From NCBI GenBank assembly GCA_038243605.1, contig JBBSQX010000015.1:24733-88732 (forward strand): a stretch of 64,000 nucleotides of DNA, given 5' to 3'. A model generated the notes under the pieces. That model searched no databases and had not been told where the DNA came from. It saw only the letters and a program-made list of their open reading frames with translations. The stretch comes from Terrimesophilobacter sp038243605 (lineage in GTDB: Bacteria > Actinomycetota > Actinomycetes > Actinomycetales > Microbacteriaceae). A program made the position numbers and the translations under genes. This document shows, piece by piece, positions 43,090 through 51,670 of the stretch. Within the stretch, counting starts at the first letter, position 1. Each line of letters opens with the position of its first letter.

Positions 43090-44436
43090 GTGGTTCTTGC
43101 TCAGCGTTCTCGCTCCATTATGAAGCGACCAATGGTGCTGTTATTCGCAACCGTTTTGGCGGCCGTGGCGTTCGCGACTGTCGCGGTGGCGCCGGCTCAT
43201 GCCGACGAGACGAATGTCGATAAATACGACTACGTCTTTAGCGGCAACGTCAAATACAACGGCGAACCCCTCGATGGCGTTCAGCTCGTCGTCAAAGGCG
43301 GAGGCTACGACGCCAAGGTAAAGACCGATGCGGATGGCAAGTGGAAGGTCGGCGTTCCTAAGAAGGACAAGTACGACATCACACTCATCGAGTCGACTCT
43401 TCCCGACGGCGTCATCGTGAGTGAAGAAGGAAACGACCGCGTCACCATCACTGATAAGGGTGCAACGATCGTCGCTGAGTTCGGCCTTACGAAGAACGCC
43501 TCGATTAACTTCTTCCTTGGCAAGGGTGAACGTGTAGTCACACCGTTCATCGATCGGTTTGTCTCGAGCGTCATTAGCGGCCTGAACTTCGGGCTCATGC
43601 TCGCCCTCGCCTCTATCGGTCTCTCACTGATCTTCGGTACAACGGGTATCTCGATCTTCTCGCACGCTGAGATGGTGACGCTGGGAGCGGTCTTTGCGCT
43701 CCTCTTCAGCGTCACACTTTCCTTCCCAATCTGGGTCACCGTTCCGCTCACGCTCATATTGCTTGTCGTGTTTGGGTACACGCAAGACGCAGTGATATGG
43801 AAACCTCTTCGAAAGAGGGGGCTGAGCGTAGTGCAGCTGATGATTGTCAGTATCGGATTCTCACTCATGCTCCGCTATATCTTCCAGTTCTTCATTGGCG
43901 GCGGCACGACCCTGCTTCCCACGGACGCGTCAGCGACAGCGAAGATTCAGCTCCTTGGCCCCATCTCGTTGTCCATCATCGACATGATCAGCATGGGCGT
44001 ATCGATCGTCGTCCTCGCCGCAGTCGCTTACTGGCTGATGTACACCCGCACAGGTAAGGCAACTCGTGCGATCAATGACAACGCTTCGCTTTCCGCGGCG
44101 TCAGGCATCGACGTGGACCGTGTCATTCGGATCGTTTGGATTTTGGGAACCGTGCTCGCGGGACTCTCCGGAATCCTGTGGGCATACTTCCGCCCCGGAA
44201 TTAAGTGGGATATGGGTTGGCAGATCCTGCTGCTCATCTTCGCTGCCGTTGTTCTGGGTGGCCTCGGAACCGCGTTCGGTGCGTTGCTCGGCTCGATCAT
44301 TGTCGGTCTACTCGTAGAACTCACTCCATTGTGGTTCTCGTCAGACATTAAGTACGTCGGACCACTGCTTGTGTTGATCCTCGTTCTTCTGGTGAAACCA
44401 CAAGGCTTGTTGGGCAAGAAAGAGAGGATCGGTTAA
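43090..44436 (+). CDS. livH: Branched-chain amino-acid ABC permease LivH with secreted N-terminal domain
   Basis: 448 residues from GTG 43090, chosen because GGAGG lies at 43081-43085. A signal-peptide-like segment (KRPMVLLFATVLAAVAFATVAVAPAHA) ends before an extracellular domain of about 100 residues that looks like a carboxypeptidase-regulatory/SpaA-type beta sandwich (FSGNVKYNGEPLDGVQLVVKGG, TDADGKWKVGVP). The LivH permease core follows from about residue 150 (GLNFGLMLALASIGLSLIFG, AAGLSGIL-like VLAGLSGILWAY, VLGGLGTAFGALLGSIIVG). Canonical LivH is about 300 residues. First gene of livHMGF. Confidence 0.88.
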   Translation: MVLAQRSRSIMKRPMVLLFATVLAAVAFATVAVAPAHADETNVDKYDYVFSGNVKYNGEPLDGVQLVVKGGGYDAKVKTDADGKWKVGVPKKDKYDITLIESTLPDGVIVSEEGNDRVTITDKGATIVAEFGLTKNASINFFLGKGERVVTPFIDRFVSSVISGLNFGLMLALASIGLSLIFGTTGISIFSHAEMVTLGAVFALLFSVTLSFPIWVTVPLTLILLVVFGYTQDAVIWKPLRKRGLSVVQLMIVSIGFSLMLRYIFQFFIGGGTTLLPTDASATAKIQLLGPISLSIIDMISMGVSIVVLAAVAYWLMYTRTGKATRAINDNASLSAASGIDVDRVIRIVWILGTVLAGLSGILWAYFRPGIKWDMGWQILLLIFAAVVLGGLGTAFGALLGSIIVGLLVELTPLWFSSDIKYVGPLLVLILVLLVKPQGLLGKKERIG

Positions 44437-45422
44437 TGGACTTCATCGGCATCTTGGGGCAAACCGCCTCGTGGATCCTCGCCCCCGAGACGATCGCATA
44501 TGCGCTCGCCACTCTCGGTCTCGCCGTGCACTTCGGCTTCGGTGGTTTGCTGAACTTCGGTCAGGCCGGCTTCATGCTCATCGGTGGCTACGCTTACGCA
44601 ATTTCCATTCTGACCTTCGGGTTGCCCTGGTGGGCTGGAATTCTCGCCGGAATCGTTGCCTCCATTATCTTCGCGCTGCTTCTGGGTCTGCCGACGCTGC
44701 GGCTTCGCGCGGACTACTTGGCTATCGCGACTATCGCCGCGGCAGAGGCTTTGCGCTTGATTGTGCAGTCGACTCTTCTCGATGACGTCACGAACTCGGC
44801 AGATGGCCTCGGCAACTATCACGCAAGCTTCCGCGCAGCGAACCCGTTCCCAGAAGGAACGTACGGTTTCGGTCCCTGGACGTACAGCGCGAATGACCTG
44901 TGGGTCCGAGTATTTGGACTCGGTATTCTTGCGGTCGCCATCTGGGCAGTCTGGGCGCTCATGCGAAGCCCGTGGGGTCGTGTAGTTCGCGGTATCCGTG
45001 AAGACGAAGATGCGGTGCGCGCACTCGGCAAGAACGTCTTTGCCTACAAGATGCAGGTGCTGATCATTGGTGGAATCTTGGGAACCCTCGGTGGCGTCGT
45101 CCTTGTACTTCCGTCAGCTGTTGTTCCGCAGGTCTATCTGCCCTCACTGACCTTCTTCCTGTGGACCATTCTTCTCCTCGGAGGCGCGGCGACCATCTGG
45201 GGTCCGGTGCTTGGCACTGTGATCTTCTGGATGATCTACGCCTTCCTCGGCATTTTCCTCCCAGCTATGGCAGCGCAGGGTTGGCTCCCGGGCATTACGC
45301 CTTCCCAGGCAGGAATCCTACGATTCGTCCTTGTCGGGCTTGCGCTCATGCTTATCGTGATTTACCGGCCGCAAGGCATACTCGGCGACAAGAGGGAGCT
45401 GTCATTCAATGCCCGCAAATAA
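44436..45422 (+). CDS. livM: Branched-chain amino-acid ABC permease LivM
   Basis: 328-residue polytopic permease. GLAVHFGFGGLLNFGQAGFMLIGGYAYA and LPTLRLRADYLAIATIAAAEALRL are the characteristic LivM segments; VRGIREDEDAVRALGKNVFAYKM is the ATPase-docking loop. Its ATG shares one base with the livH stop. It pairs with LivH to form the pore. Confidence 0.96.
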   Translation: MDFIGILGQTASWILAPETIAYALATLGLAVHFGFGGLLNFGQAGFMLIGGYAYAISILTFGLPWWAGILAGIVASIIFALLLGLPTLRLRADYLAIATIAAAEALRLIVQSTLLDDVTNSADGLGNYHASFRAANPFPEGTYGFGPWTYSANDLWVRVFGLGILAVAIWAVWALMRSPWGRVVRGIREDEDAVRALGKNVFAYKMQVLIIGGILGTLGGVVLVLPSAVVPQVYLPSLTFFLWTILLLGGAATIWGPVLGTVIFWMIYAFLGIFLPAMAAQGWLPGITPSQAGILRFVLVGLALMLIVIYRPQGILGDKRELSFNARK

Positions 45423-46320
45423 TGCACGAGAGAAGTCCACTGGCATCGCTGTCGGGGACTTTGTTCCCGGAGTCGCCAAGACCGACCCGATCATGGTTGC
45501 CGACAACGTAACCCGCCAATTCGGTGGGCTCAAGGCAGTCGACGTGGAGCACCTGGAGATTCAACGAGGTGTCATTACCGCGCTCATCGGTCCGAACGGT
45601 GCCGGAAAGACCACACTGTTCAACCTTTTGTCTGGCTTCGACAAACCGGACACCGGAACCTGGTCGTTCAACGGTAAAGCGCTGGCTGGCCTGCCTTCTT
45701 TCAAGGTCTCCCAGCTCGGCCAGATCCGAACGTTCCAGCTCACCAAGGCGCTGAGCATGCTCTCAGTTCTCGAGAACATGAAGTTGGGTGCCAAGGGTCA
45801 GTCGGGAGAACGCCTGTGGGCGTCGATGTTCCCCTGGCTGTGGAGGGCACAGGACAACAAGATTGAGATCAAAGCGATGGAGCTGCTCGAGCGCTTCAAG
45901 CTTGATAAAAAGGTGGAGGACTTCGCTGCCAGCCTTTCCGGCGGCCAGCGCAAGCTTCTCGAAATGGCACGAGCCCTCATGAGCGACCCGACTCTGGTCA
46001 TGCTCGATGAGCCTATGGCCGGGGTCAACCCAGCGCTGACCCAGTCGCTGCTCGATCACATCTTCGGGCTTAAGGAGCAGGGCATGACCGTGCTCTTCGT
46101 GGAGCACGACATGCAGATGGTGAGTCACATCGCCGACTGGGTCGTTGTCATGGCTGAGGGTAAAATTGTCGCAGAGGGCCCGCCCGCGATCGTCATGAAA
46201 GACCCCGCCGTCATCGATGCATACCTCGGAGCTCACCAAGACACCGATCTTGGTGTCGTCACGGGGCGAATCGATTTGTCTGAGACACTCAATCAAGCCT
46301 CGAAGAAGGGGAAAAAATGA
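45409..46320 (+). CDS. livG: Branched-chain amino-acid ABC ATPase LivG
   Basis: 303 residues. Walker A LIGPNGAGKTT, signature LSGGQRKLLEMARAL, Walker B LVMLDEPMAGVNP, H-loop FVEHDM. The start lies 14 bases inside the livM 3' end. It has a slightly longer N-terminus than usual (about 30 residues before DNVTRQFGGLKAV) and a C-terminal tail. Confidence 0.96.
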   Translation: MPANNAREKSTGIAVGDFVPGVAKTDPIMVADNVTRQFGGLKAVDVEHLEIQRGVITALIGPNGAGKTTLFNLLSGFDKPDTGTWSFNGKALAGLPSFKVSQLGQIRTFQLTKALSMLSVLENMKLGAKGQSGERLWASMFPWLWRAQDNKIEIKAMELLERFKLDKKVEDFAASLSGGQRKLLEMARALMSDPTLVMLDEPMAGVNPALTQSLLDHIFGLKEQGMTVLFVEHDMQMVSHIADWVVVMAEGKIVAEGPPAIVMKDPAVIDAYLGAHQDTDLGVVTGRIDLSETLNQASKKGKK

Positions 46321-47144
46321 CTGACGGCACCACACTTCGCCCCGTTCTCGAAGTCAAGGATCTGACCGCAGGTTACCTGCCAGGGATCGACATTCTCAAC
46401 AACTGCAACATCACTGTCGGTGAGGGCGAGCTCATCGGCATCATCGGACCAAACGGCGCAGGTAAGTCCACGCTGTTGAAGGCGATCTTCGGCCAAGTGA
46501 ACGTTCGTGGTGGCACCATCACCCTTCACGGTGATGACATCACGTTCCTTGCGGCAGACAAGCTTGTCGCCAAGGGTGTTGGCATGGTTCCGCAGAACAA
46601 CAACGTGTTCCCTTCCCTCACGATCGAAGAGAACCTGCAGATGGGGTTGTTCCAGAACCCCAAGATCTACGACGAGCGGCTCGAGTTTGTTACCTCGATC
46701 TTCGGTGAACTCTCCAACCGTCTGAAGCAGCGCGCTGGTTCACTCTCTGGTGGTGAGCGCCAGATGGTTGCCATGTCACGCGCGCTCATGATGGACCCGC
46801 ACGTTCTGCTCCTCGACGAGCCCTCTGCCGGGCTCTCACCTGTTCGACAGGATGAAGCGTTCATTCGGGTGTCAGAGATCAACAAGGCCGGTGTGACGAC
46901 CATCATGGTCGAACAGAACGCTCGTCGTTGCCTGCAGATTTGTGACCGTGGGTACGTGCTCGACCAGGGCACGGATGCCTACACGGGCACAGGACGCGAG
47001 CTGCTGAACGATCCCACGGTCATCAGCCTCTACCTCGCAACACTGGGCGAAGCCGCCGCGTCGGGCATCTCAGAGACGCTGAAGAGGGCCCCGACCATCA
47101 CGGTCGGGGCCCTCTTCGCTTTAAGCACGGCATCCGCTCCCTGA
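46317..47144 (+). CDS. livF: Branched-chain amino-acid ABC ATPase LivF
   Basis: 275 residues. Walker A IIGPNGAGKST, signature LSGGERQMVAMSRAL, Walker B LLLDEPSAGLSP, H-loop MVEQNARR. The ATGA start overlaps livG. The family-like sequence ends near ISLYLATLG; the last 25 or so codons run through the stem of a strong terminator hairpin before the TGA at 47142, so the tail is probably a non-conserved by-product. Confidence 0.95.
   Translation: MTDGTTLRPVLEVKDLTAGYLPGIDILNNCNITVGEGELIGIIGPNGAGKSTLLKAIFGQVNVRGGTITLHGDDITFLAADKLVAKGVGMVPQNNNVFPSLTIEENLQMGLFQNPKIYDERLEFVTSIFGELSNRLKQRAGSLSGGERQMVAMSRALMMDPHVLLLDEPSAGLSPVRQDEAFIRVSEINKAGVTTIMVEQNARRCLQICDRGYVLDQGTDAYTGTGRELLNDPTVISLYLATLGEAAASGISETLKRAPTITVGALFALSTASAP
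47084..47114 (+). terminator. liv operon terminator inside the livF 3' end
   Basis: GAGGGCCCCGACC (47084-47096) and GGTCGGGGCCCTC (47102-47114) form a 13-base perfect stem with a 5-base loop, followed by TTCGCTTT. It lies 28 bases before the livF stop, i.e. within the coding frame. Confidence 0.75.
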
Positions 47145-47232
47145 GGCTCTCGAACGGAGCCCGCTCCCGCTCCCTAGTGCCCTCGAGAGAAGCCCTCATC
47201 CGCTCCCTGGGGCTCTCGAAGGGAGCAACCAG
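47131..47232. repeat. 33-base degenerate tandem repeat
   Basis: The 30-mers at 47131-47160 and 47197-47226 differ at two positions, with a more diverged copy between them. Core words are CGCTCCCTG and GCTCTCGAA. The first copy supplies the livF stop codon. Confidence 0.75.
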
Positions 47233-47470
47233 GATAGGGCGGGCGCACCCCCGCTTTTCGAGCGCCTCAGAGAACGGATCTCAGCTCACGAATCGAGAAG
47301 AAACCGCAGCGACAGTTCCCGTTTGTCGCGATCCGGCCCCGTCGACATTGACCAATAGTGACGAACGGGAACAATTAGGCGTGGCTAGTGGCGTTCCATT
47401 CGACAAGCGCGTCGCGCAACGCAAAAGGCCCCGACAGTGAGGTCGGGGCCTTCGACGTGCTTACCGCGTC
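47145..47470. other. Convergent gap between livF and the binding-protein gene
   Basis: 326 bases without a convincing gene. It holds the 33-base repeats, an imperfect inverted repeat of 13 bases (47315-47327 with 47360-47372, one G-U pair), and the terminator at 47425-47452. A short plus-strand frame of 87 codons (47177-47440) overlaps repeats and terminator and is not protein-like. Confidence 0.65.
47425..47452 (-). terminator. Rho-independent terminator of the LivJ-type gene
   Basis: AAGGCCCCGAC (47425-47435) pairs with GTCGGGGCCTT (47442-47452); on the minus strand a TTTT follows the stem. It is 19 bases past the binding-protein stop. Confidence 0.85.
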
Positions 47471-48739
47471 TTAGTTGATGCGGGTGTGCATGTTGTCTGC
47501 ACCGTACTGGAAGATACCAATGGTCGCTTCCGTCGGGTCGCCGTGCTCGTCGAACGAGATCGGCCCTGAAGGACCGTCGTAGTCGACTACGCCGCCACCG
47601 TTGATGATCGCAGCAGCCGACGCGAAGTCGGTCGCCTTCTCGCCGTCACCGGATCCACCGGAAACTTCAACCATCTTCTCCTTGAAGACGTTGGCGTCCG
47701 TCGAGCCAGCTGCAAGAGCAGCAAGCGCCATCAGCATGACCGCGTCGTAGGACTCTGCAGCATAGCTGTAGTCACTCAGCGTTCCGCTGAACTGAGCCGT
47801 GTAGATGTCGTTCAGGCGCTTCTGGAAGTCATCCGCCAGCACTGGGCCAGGGGTGGTTCCCTTCGCACCGGTCAACGTTGCAGGAGGCAGGTCCGCACCG
47901 AACTGCTTCAGGTTGCCATCGCACAGGTACACCTTGGAGGTGTCGTAGCCGGCATCCTTGAGCGCGGGCAGGATGGTGAAGATCTCGTCAAACGTGATCA
48001 ACGCAATCGCGCCGGGGTTCTGTGCCACCACAGCAGAGATCTGAGCGGAGAAGTTGGTGTCACCCGCGTTGAAGAACTCGGAAGCGACGACCTCACCACC
48101 AGCGGCTGTGAACGTCGTGTTGATTACCTTCTCGAGGCCAGTACCGTATGCGTCATTGAGAACGATCATGCCCAACGTGCTGGCACCATCTTCAGCAATG
48201 AGGTTACCCAGCACTTCGCCCTGCAGCAGGTCGGAGGGCGCGGTACGCCAGTACAGGTTGTTGTCATCCCAGTCAGTGAAGTCCGGTGAGGTGTTCGCCG
48301 GGGAGAACATCATTGTGTCTGCACCGATGATCTGGTCAATCGCAAGCTTGGACACACCAGATGAGGCAGCGCCGAGAACAGCGTCGACCTTCTCAGAGAG
48401 GAGGTTCGGAACCGTCGTCGCGTATGCCTTGTTGTCTGGGTCACCAGAGTCACCGTAGGTAACCTCTACCTTGATGCCAAGGCCAGCATCGTTGATCTCC
48501 TTGGCAGCTAGTGCGACACCGGCTTCTTCGGGCGGGCCGAGGAATGCCAGGGCACCGGTCTGCGGAAGCAGGGTGCCAATCTTCAGTGTGAGTTCCTTCT
48601 GAGGACCCTTGGGGGTATCGCCACCGGTCGGGGTGCAGCCACTGAGAACCAGTGCCCCGACTCCGACGATTGCGATCCCGGTGAGGGCCGACCTGAGGTT
48701 TTTTGAGCTGGAGGCCTTAGCCTTCGCGAATTCGCGCAT
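47471..48739 (-). CDS. Branched-chain amino-acid-binding lipoprotein (LivJ/LivK type)
   Basis: 422 residues from the ATG at 48739, which has AAGGAG five bases upstream. Signal peptide with lipobox VLSGC (Cys near residue 34). Family segments are LKIGTLLPQTGALAFLGPPEEAGVALAAKEIND, GAASSGVSKLAIDQI and FSPANTSPDFTD. It captures Leu/Ile/Val or related amides for the LivHMGF importer encoded on the opposite strand. GlnR-like GTTAC...GTAAC sites lie about 100 bases upstream. Confidence 0.92.
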   Translation of the reverse strand: MREFAKAKASSSKNLRSALTGIAIVGVGALVLSGCTPTGGDTPKGPQKELTLKIGTLLPQTGALAFLGPPEEAGVALAAKEINDAGLGIKVEVTYGDSGDPDNKAYATTVPNLLSEKVDAVLGAASSGVSKLAIDQIIGADTMMFSPANTSPDFTDWDDNNLYWRTAPSDLLQGEVLGNLIAEDGASTLGMIVLNDAYGTGLEKVINTTFTAAGGEVVASEFFNAGDTNFSAQISAVVAQNPGAIALITFDEIFTILPALKDAGYDTSKVYLCDGNLKQFGADLPPATLTGAKGTTPGPVLADDFQKRLNDIYTAQFSGTLSDYSYAAESYDAVMLMALAALAAGSTDANVFKEKMVEVSGGSGDGEKATDFASAAAIINGGGVVDYDGPSGPISFDEHGDPTEATIGIFQYGADNMHTRIN

Positions 48740-48835
48740 GTTGCTCCTTGCGTTTCGAATGTGCTTACACGACAGAACTACTCTGGCGTTGTTGTACAGG
48801 GTATTGAGTATCCCCGCGCATCTCCACCAACTGCG

Positions 48836-48877
48836 GTTACAGCCCGGTAACACCGCCGAATCGTTACCTTTCGTAAC
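48836..48877 (-). promoter_or_regulatory. Paired GTTAC/GTAAC motifs, candidate GlnR sites
   Basis: GTTAC-N6-GTAAC at 48836-48851 and GTTAC-N5-GTAAC at 48863-48877 lie upstream of the binding-protein start, centres about 26 bases apart. The first fits the actinobacterial GlnR pattern GTnAC-N6-GnAAC closely. Nitrogen-status control of an amino-acid importer would make sense; binding is inferred. Confidence 0.42.
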
Positions 48878-48930
48878 CTCAATTGCCCCCATGTCGGGGG
48901 GCAGTTTCAACAGGATCGAGCAGCCAGACC

Positions 48931-50226
48931 CTAATCCGCCGTTACGGTCTCAATAAACGTGAACTTATTATCGGCACCGTACTTATATACGCCGTACGGA
49001 GCAGAGCGTGGGTCTCCGTTGTCGTCGAGTGAGATCGGGCCAGAGACTCCGTCGTAGTCAATGTCTGTTCGTGTCTTCAGCACTTCACGGCATTCACCGA
49101 AGCTCATGCACTTGATCCCAGAGGAAGAGACGGTGCGCAGCGCGCTTGCCACGGAGCGCCCGCTGTCGTCCCCCGCCACTATCGCGGCGAGTGCAGCGAG
49201 AATCGTCGCGTCGTAGGCCTCTGCCGCGTAGCGGAAGTCAGAAACGGCAGGGTCAGCGCTTTTTACGCGTACCTGAAACTCGGCATCCGAGGATGCACCT
49301 TCGAGAATGCCGTTGACGCCCGTGAGAGTTCCCTCTGGCAACGCCTGCGAATAGTCCGCGAGGTTCTGGCTCGTCAGCCACAACTTTGTGCCGCCAAAGC
49401 CCGCTTTCGACAGGGCAAGGATGATCTCCTTGTTTTTGTCCATCGCGCTAAAGGGGCTCGTGAGCACAACAACGTCGGGTTTGGCCGTGGTCAGTGCCGA
49501 CGCGATCTTGCCTGCGTCACTTGCTGTATCCGAAAACTTCTCGCTGGCGACGAGCTCGCCGCCATTGGCCTTCAGCTCAGCAGCGAACATATCGTGTACG
49601 GCACGGCCGGCGTCATCCGAATAGTACACAAGAGCGACCCGACTCTTGCCGATCACATTAGCCAGCGCTTTGCCTTCTAGCGCCTCGGAAGGAATCGTGC
49701 GGAACAGCAAGCCCCCGCCCTTAAGAGAGGTGAGCGTTGGGCTCGTGGCAGAAGGCGAGATCATCACGATTCCAGCGCTCGTTGCTGCGGGAAGTAGTCG
49801 TTCGGCAAGAATCGACGACGAAGGACCAATCACCACGTCGACGCTCTTAGAAACCAGGAAGGCGAGCGATTCCTCTGCTTTCGCGGTGGACGCGTCACCA
49901 GAGTCTTGGTGGAATACCACCACGGGTTTTCCGTTGACACCACTGGCCTCATTGATCTCACGAACGGCAAGCTCGACCCCCGCGTCTTGCGACTTAGCGA
50001 GAAACGCGGTCGCACCGGTAGTGGGGAACAGCGTTCCGATCGTGAGTACGCCATCGCCCTTAGGTAGTGGAGTAGCACTTGCGGTGGCCGTCGGAACAGG
50101 CATGGGGGCGTTTGGCGCACACGCGGCAAGAAGGCTGCAGAGGATACCGACCGTGACGGCGGTGGCCAACCGACGACGACGAGGAAGCTTGCAAGTTCGT
50201 TGCGACACGTTTCGAAGACTACCCAA
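48931..50226 (-). CDS. Second LivJ-type solute-binding lipoprotein
   Basis: 431 residues if started at TTG 50226; GTG 50208 is an alternative and neither has a strong ribosome-binding site. A twin-basic-rich N-terminus and hydrophobic stretch end in lipobox LLAAC. LTIGTLFPTTGATAFLAKSQDAGVELAVREINE and the C-terminal DYDGVSGPISLDDNGDPRSAPYGVYKYG match the downstream paralogue (DYDGPSGPISFDEHGDP...FQYGADN). It has two extra Cys near the C-terminus (KCMSFGEC). Probably an alternative receptor for the same importer with different specificity. rarD lies 3 bases upstream. Confidence 0.88.
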   Translation of the reverse strand: MGSLRNVSQRTCKLPRRRRLATAVTVGILCSLLAACAPNAPMPVPTATASATPLPKGDGVLTIGTLFPTTGATAFLAKSQDAGVELAVREINEASGVNGKPVVVFHQDSGDASTAKAEESLAFLVSKSVDVVIGPSSSILAERLLPAATSAGIVMISPSATSPTLTSLKGGGLLFRTIPSEALEGKALANVIGKSRVALVYYSDDAGRAVHDMFAAELKANGGELVASEKFSDTASDAGKIASALTTAKPDVVVLTSPFSAMDKNKEIILALSKAGFGGTKLWLTSQNLADYSQALPEGTLTGVNGILEGASSDAEFQVRVKSADPAVSDFRYAAEAYDATILAALAAIVAGDDSGRSVASALRTVSSSGIKCMSFGECREVLKTRTDIDYDGVSGPISLDDNGDPRSAPYGVYKYGADNKFTFIETVTAD

Positions 50227-50229
50227 CCA

Positions 50230-51168
50230 CTAGCCAGGCAATGGCGAGGCGCGTCGAACAGACCGCGCATGAAACATCATGTCGATGCTGAGAAGGATGA
50301 GCGCGAGCCACACGAGTGAGAAGCCCACCCATCTCTCAGGAGGCATCGCCTCGAGAAGGATGAAGGTTCCGATCATGAACTGCAAGATGGGAGTCAAATA
50401 CTGAATGAAGCCAATAATGAAGAGTGGCAAGCGGCGCGCCGCGGCAGCAAACAGCAGAAGCGGAACCGACGTGACAACTCCCGCTGCCACGAGAAGCACG
50501 GTATTGGCAACGCCAGCATTTCCAAACACGACACCCGTGGTGGCACCGACGATGAGAAGCTGCACTATAGCGATCGGCGCGAGCCAGGCAGTTTCGACCG
50601 CGAGCCCTGTGAGCGCGTCAACACGCGGCCCGACGCCTTTCTTAACGAGCCCGTATAACCCGAAAGAGACCGCCAATATGAGGGAAGTCCACGGAAACAC
50701 TCCGTAATTGACGGCAAGCACGATAACGGCAATGGCGCTAATGCTCACCGCCGCCCACTGCATACCCCGCAGTCGTTCGTGCAGCACAATCACGCCAAGC
50801 AGCACGGTCACGATCGGGTTCATAAAGTATCCAAGCGCAGCCTCGTTCACGTGGCCCGTGACCACAGCGATGACGTACACCTGCCAGTTGATGAAGACGA
50901 GAACACCGGCGAGCCCGAGAAGCAACACCGTGCGACGATCACGGAGAACGGCGCGCACTGCGCCCCACTTGCGCAGGACGAGAATAGTCAGCGCGCAAAA
51001 GAGAAGAGAAAACAGCACACGCCAGACAACAATCTCGAACGGCCCTGTGGGGTCGAGCGCGAGAAAGTAGATGGGCATAAAGCCCCAAAACCCGTAGGCA
51101 GCGAACGCAAAAATAATCCCAGAGCGCTGCGTTAGCGCGGGTGGGGTAGGGGAAGATGATTGCGACAT
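50230..51168 (-). CDS. rarD: RarD-type EamA/DMT-family transporter
   Basis: 312 residues from ATG 51168 (GTG 51177 also possible). Ten membrane helices; N-terminal AAYGFWGFMPIYFLAL and VWRVLFSLLF are diagnostic of RarD, as are INWQVYVIAVVTGHVNEAALGYFMNPIVTVLLGVI and FIGFIQYLTPILQFMIGTF. RarD proteins are exporters of small metabolites, historically chloramphenicol-sensitivity associated; substrate not known. Confidence 0.92.
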   Translation of the reverse strand: MSQSSSPTPPALTQRSGIIFAFAAYGFWGFMPIYFLALDPTGPFEIVVWRVLFSLLFCALTILVLRKWGAVRAVLRDRRTVLLLGLAGVLVFINWQVYVIAVVTGHVNEAALGYFMNPIVTVLLGVIVLHERLRGMQWAAVSISAIAVIVLAVNYGVFPWTSLILAVSFGLYGLVKKGVGPRVDALTGLAVETAWLAPIAIVQLLIVGATTGVVFGNAGVANTVLLVAAGVVTSVPLLLFAAAARRLPLFIIGFIQYLTPILQFMIGTFILLEAMPPERWVGFSLVWLALILLSIDMMFHARSVRRASPLPG

Positions 51169-51237
51169 TAGGTTCACTCTAGAACGACAAAAGGAGCCCG
51201 CCGGTCACACCGGCGAACCCCTCCTGTGAAAAGTGTT

Positions 51238-51534
51238 CTAGCGAACGACTACAGCGAGCACATCGCGCGCGGAAAGAACCAAAAGGTCGTCTCCACCGAA
51301 CTTGACCTCTGTTCCGCCGTACTTCGAGTAGATGACCTTGTCACCCACTGCGATGTCGAGCGGAACGCGGTTGCCGTTGTCGTCGATGCGGCCGGGGCCG
51401 ACAGCAATAACTTCGCCTTCCTGCGGCTTCTCTTTTGCTGTGTCAGGAATAACAAGACCAGACGCTGTGACCTGCTCTGCATCGACCTGCTTGATAACGA
51501 TGCGATCTTCGAGCGGCTTAATGGACACCGACAC
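51238..51534 (-). CDS. groES: Co-chaperonin GroES (10 kDa)
   Basis: 98 residues from GTG 51534, with AAAGAGG six bases upstream; in-frame codons further up lie in the CIRCE region. SIKPLEDRIVIKQVDAEQ, the mobile loop SGLVIPDTAKEKPQEGEVIAVGPG and KVIYSKYGGTEVK are typical. Forms the heptameric lid of GroEL. No groEL follows; rarD is next, so groES is monocistronic here. Confidence 0.96.
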   Translation of the reverse strand: MSVSIKPLEDRIVIKQVDAEQVTASGLVIPDTAKEKPQEGEVIAVGPGRIDDNGNRVPLDIAVGDKVIYSKYGGTEVKFGGDDLLVLSARDVLAVVVR

Positions 51535-51569
51535 GGTTGACCTCTTTCTTACTTCGAAAAGTTTGTGGG

Positions 51570-51596
51570 TTAGCACTCTCACTGCGAGTGTGCCAG
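51570..51596 (-). promoter_or_regulatory. CIRCE element 1 (HrcA operator), imperfect
   Basis: On the minus strand CTGGCACAC-N9-GAGTGCTAA. The right half matches the CIRCE consensus (TTAGCACTC-N9-GAGTGCTAA) exactly and the left half at 6 of 9 positions. It lies 36 bases upstream of the groES start. Confidence 0.7.
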
Positions 51597-51615
51597 ATCA
51601 ACTGTACTCGTGAGG

Positions 51616-51642
51616 CTGGCACTCATGCAACGTGAGTGCCAA
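51616..51642 (-). promoter_or_regulatory. CIRCE element 2 (HrcA operator)
   Basis: On the minus strand TTGGCACTC-N9-GAGTGCCAG, a near-perfect inverted repeat with the canonical 9-base spacer. It is 82 bases upstream of groES and 29 bases upstream of the divergent methyltransferase start, so HrcA could affect both. Confidence 0.82.
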
Positions 51643-51670
51643 TCCACAGCGCTTACGCAACAATGGGGCG

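Noticed and set aside
47177..47440. 87-codon plus-strand frame
   Set aside because: Composed of tandem repeats and the terminator stem; no ribosome-binding site.
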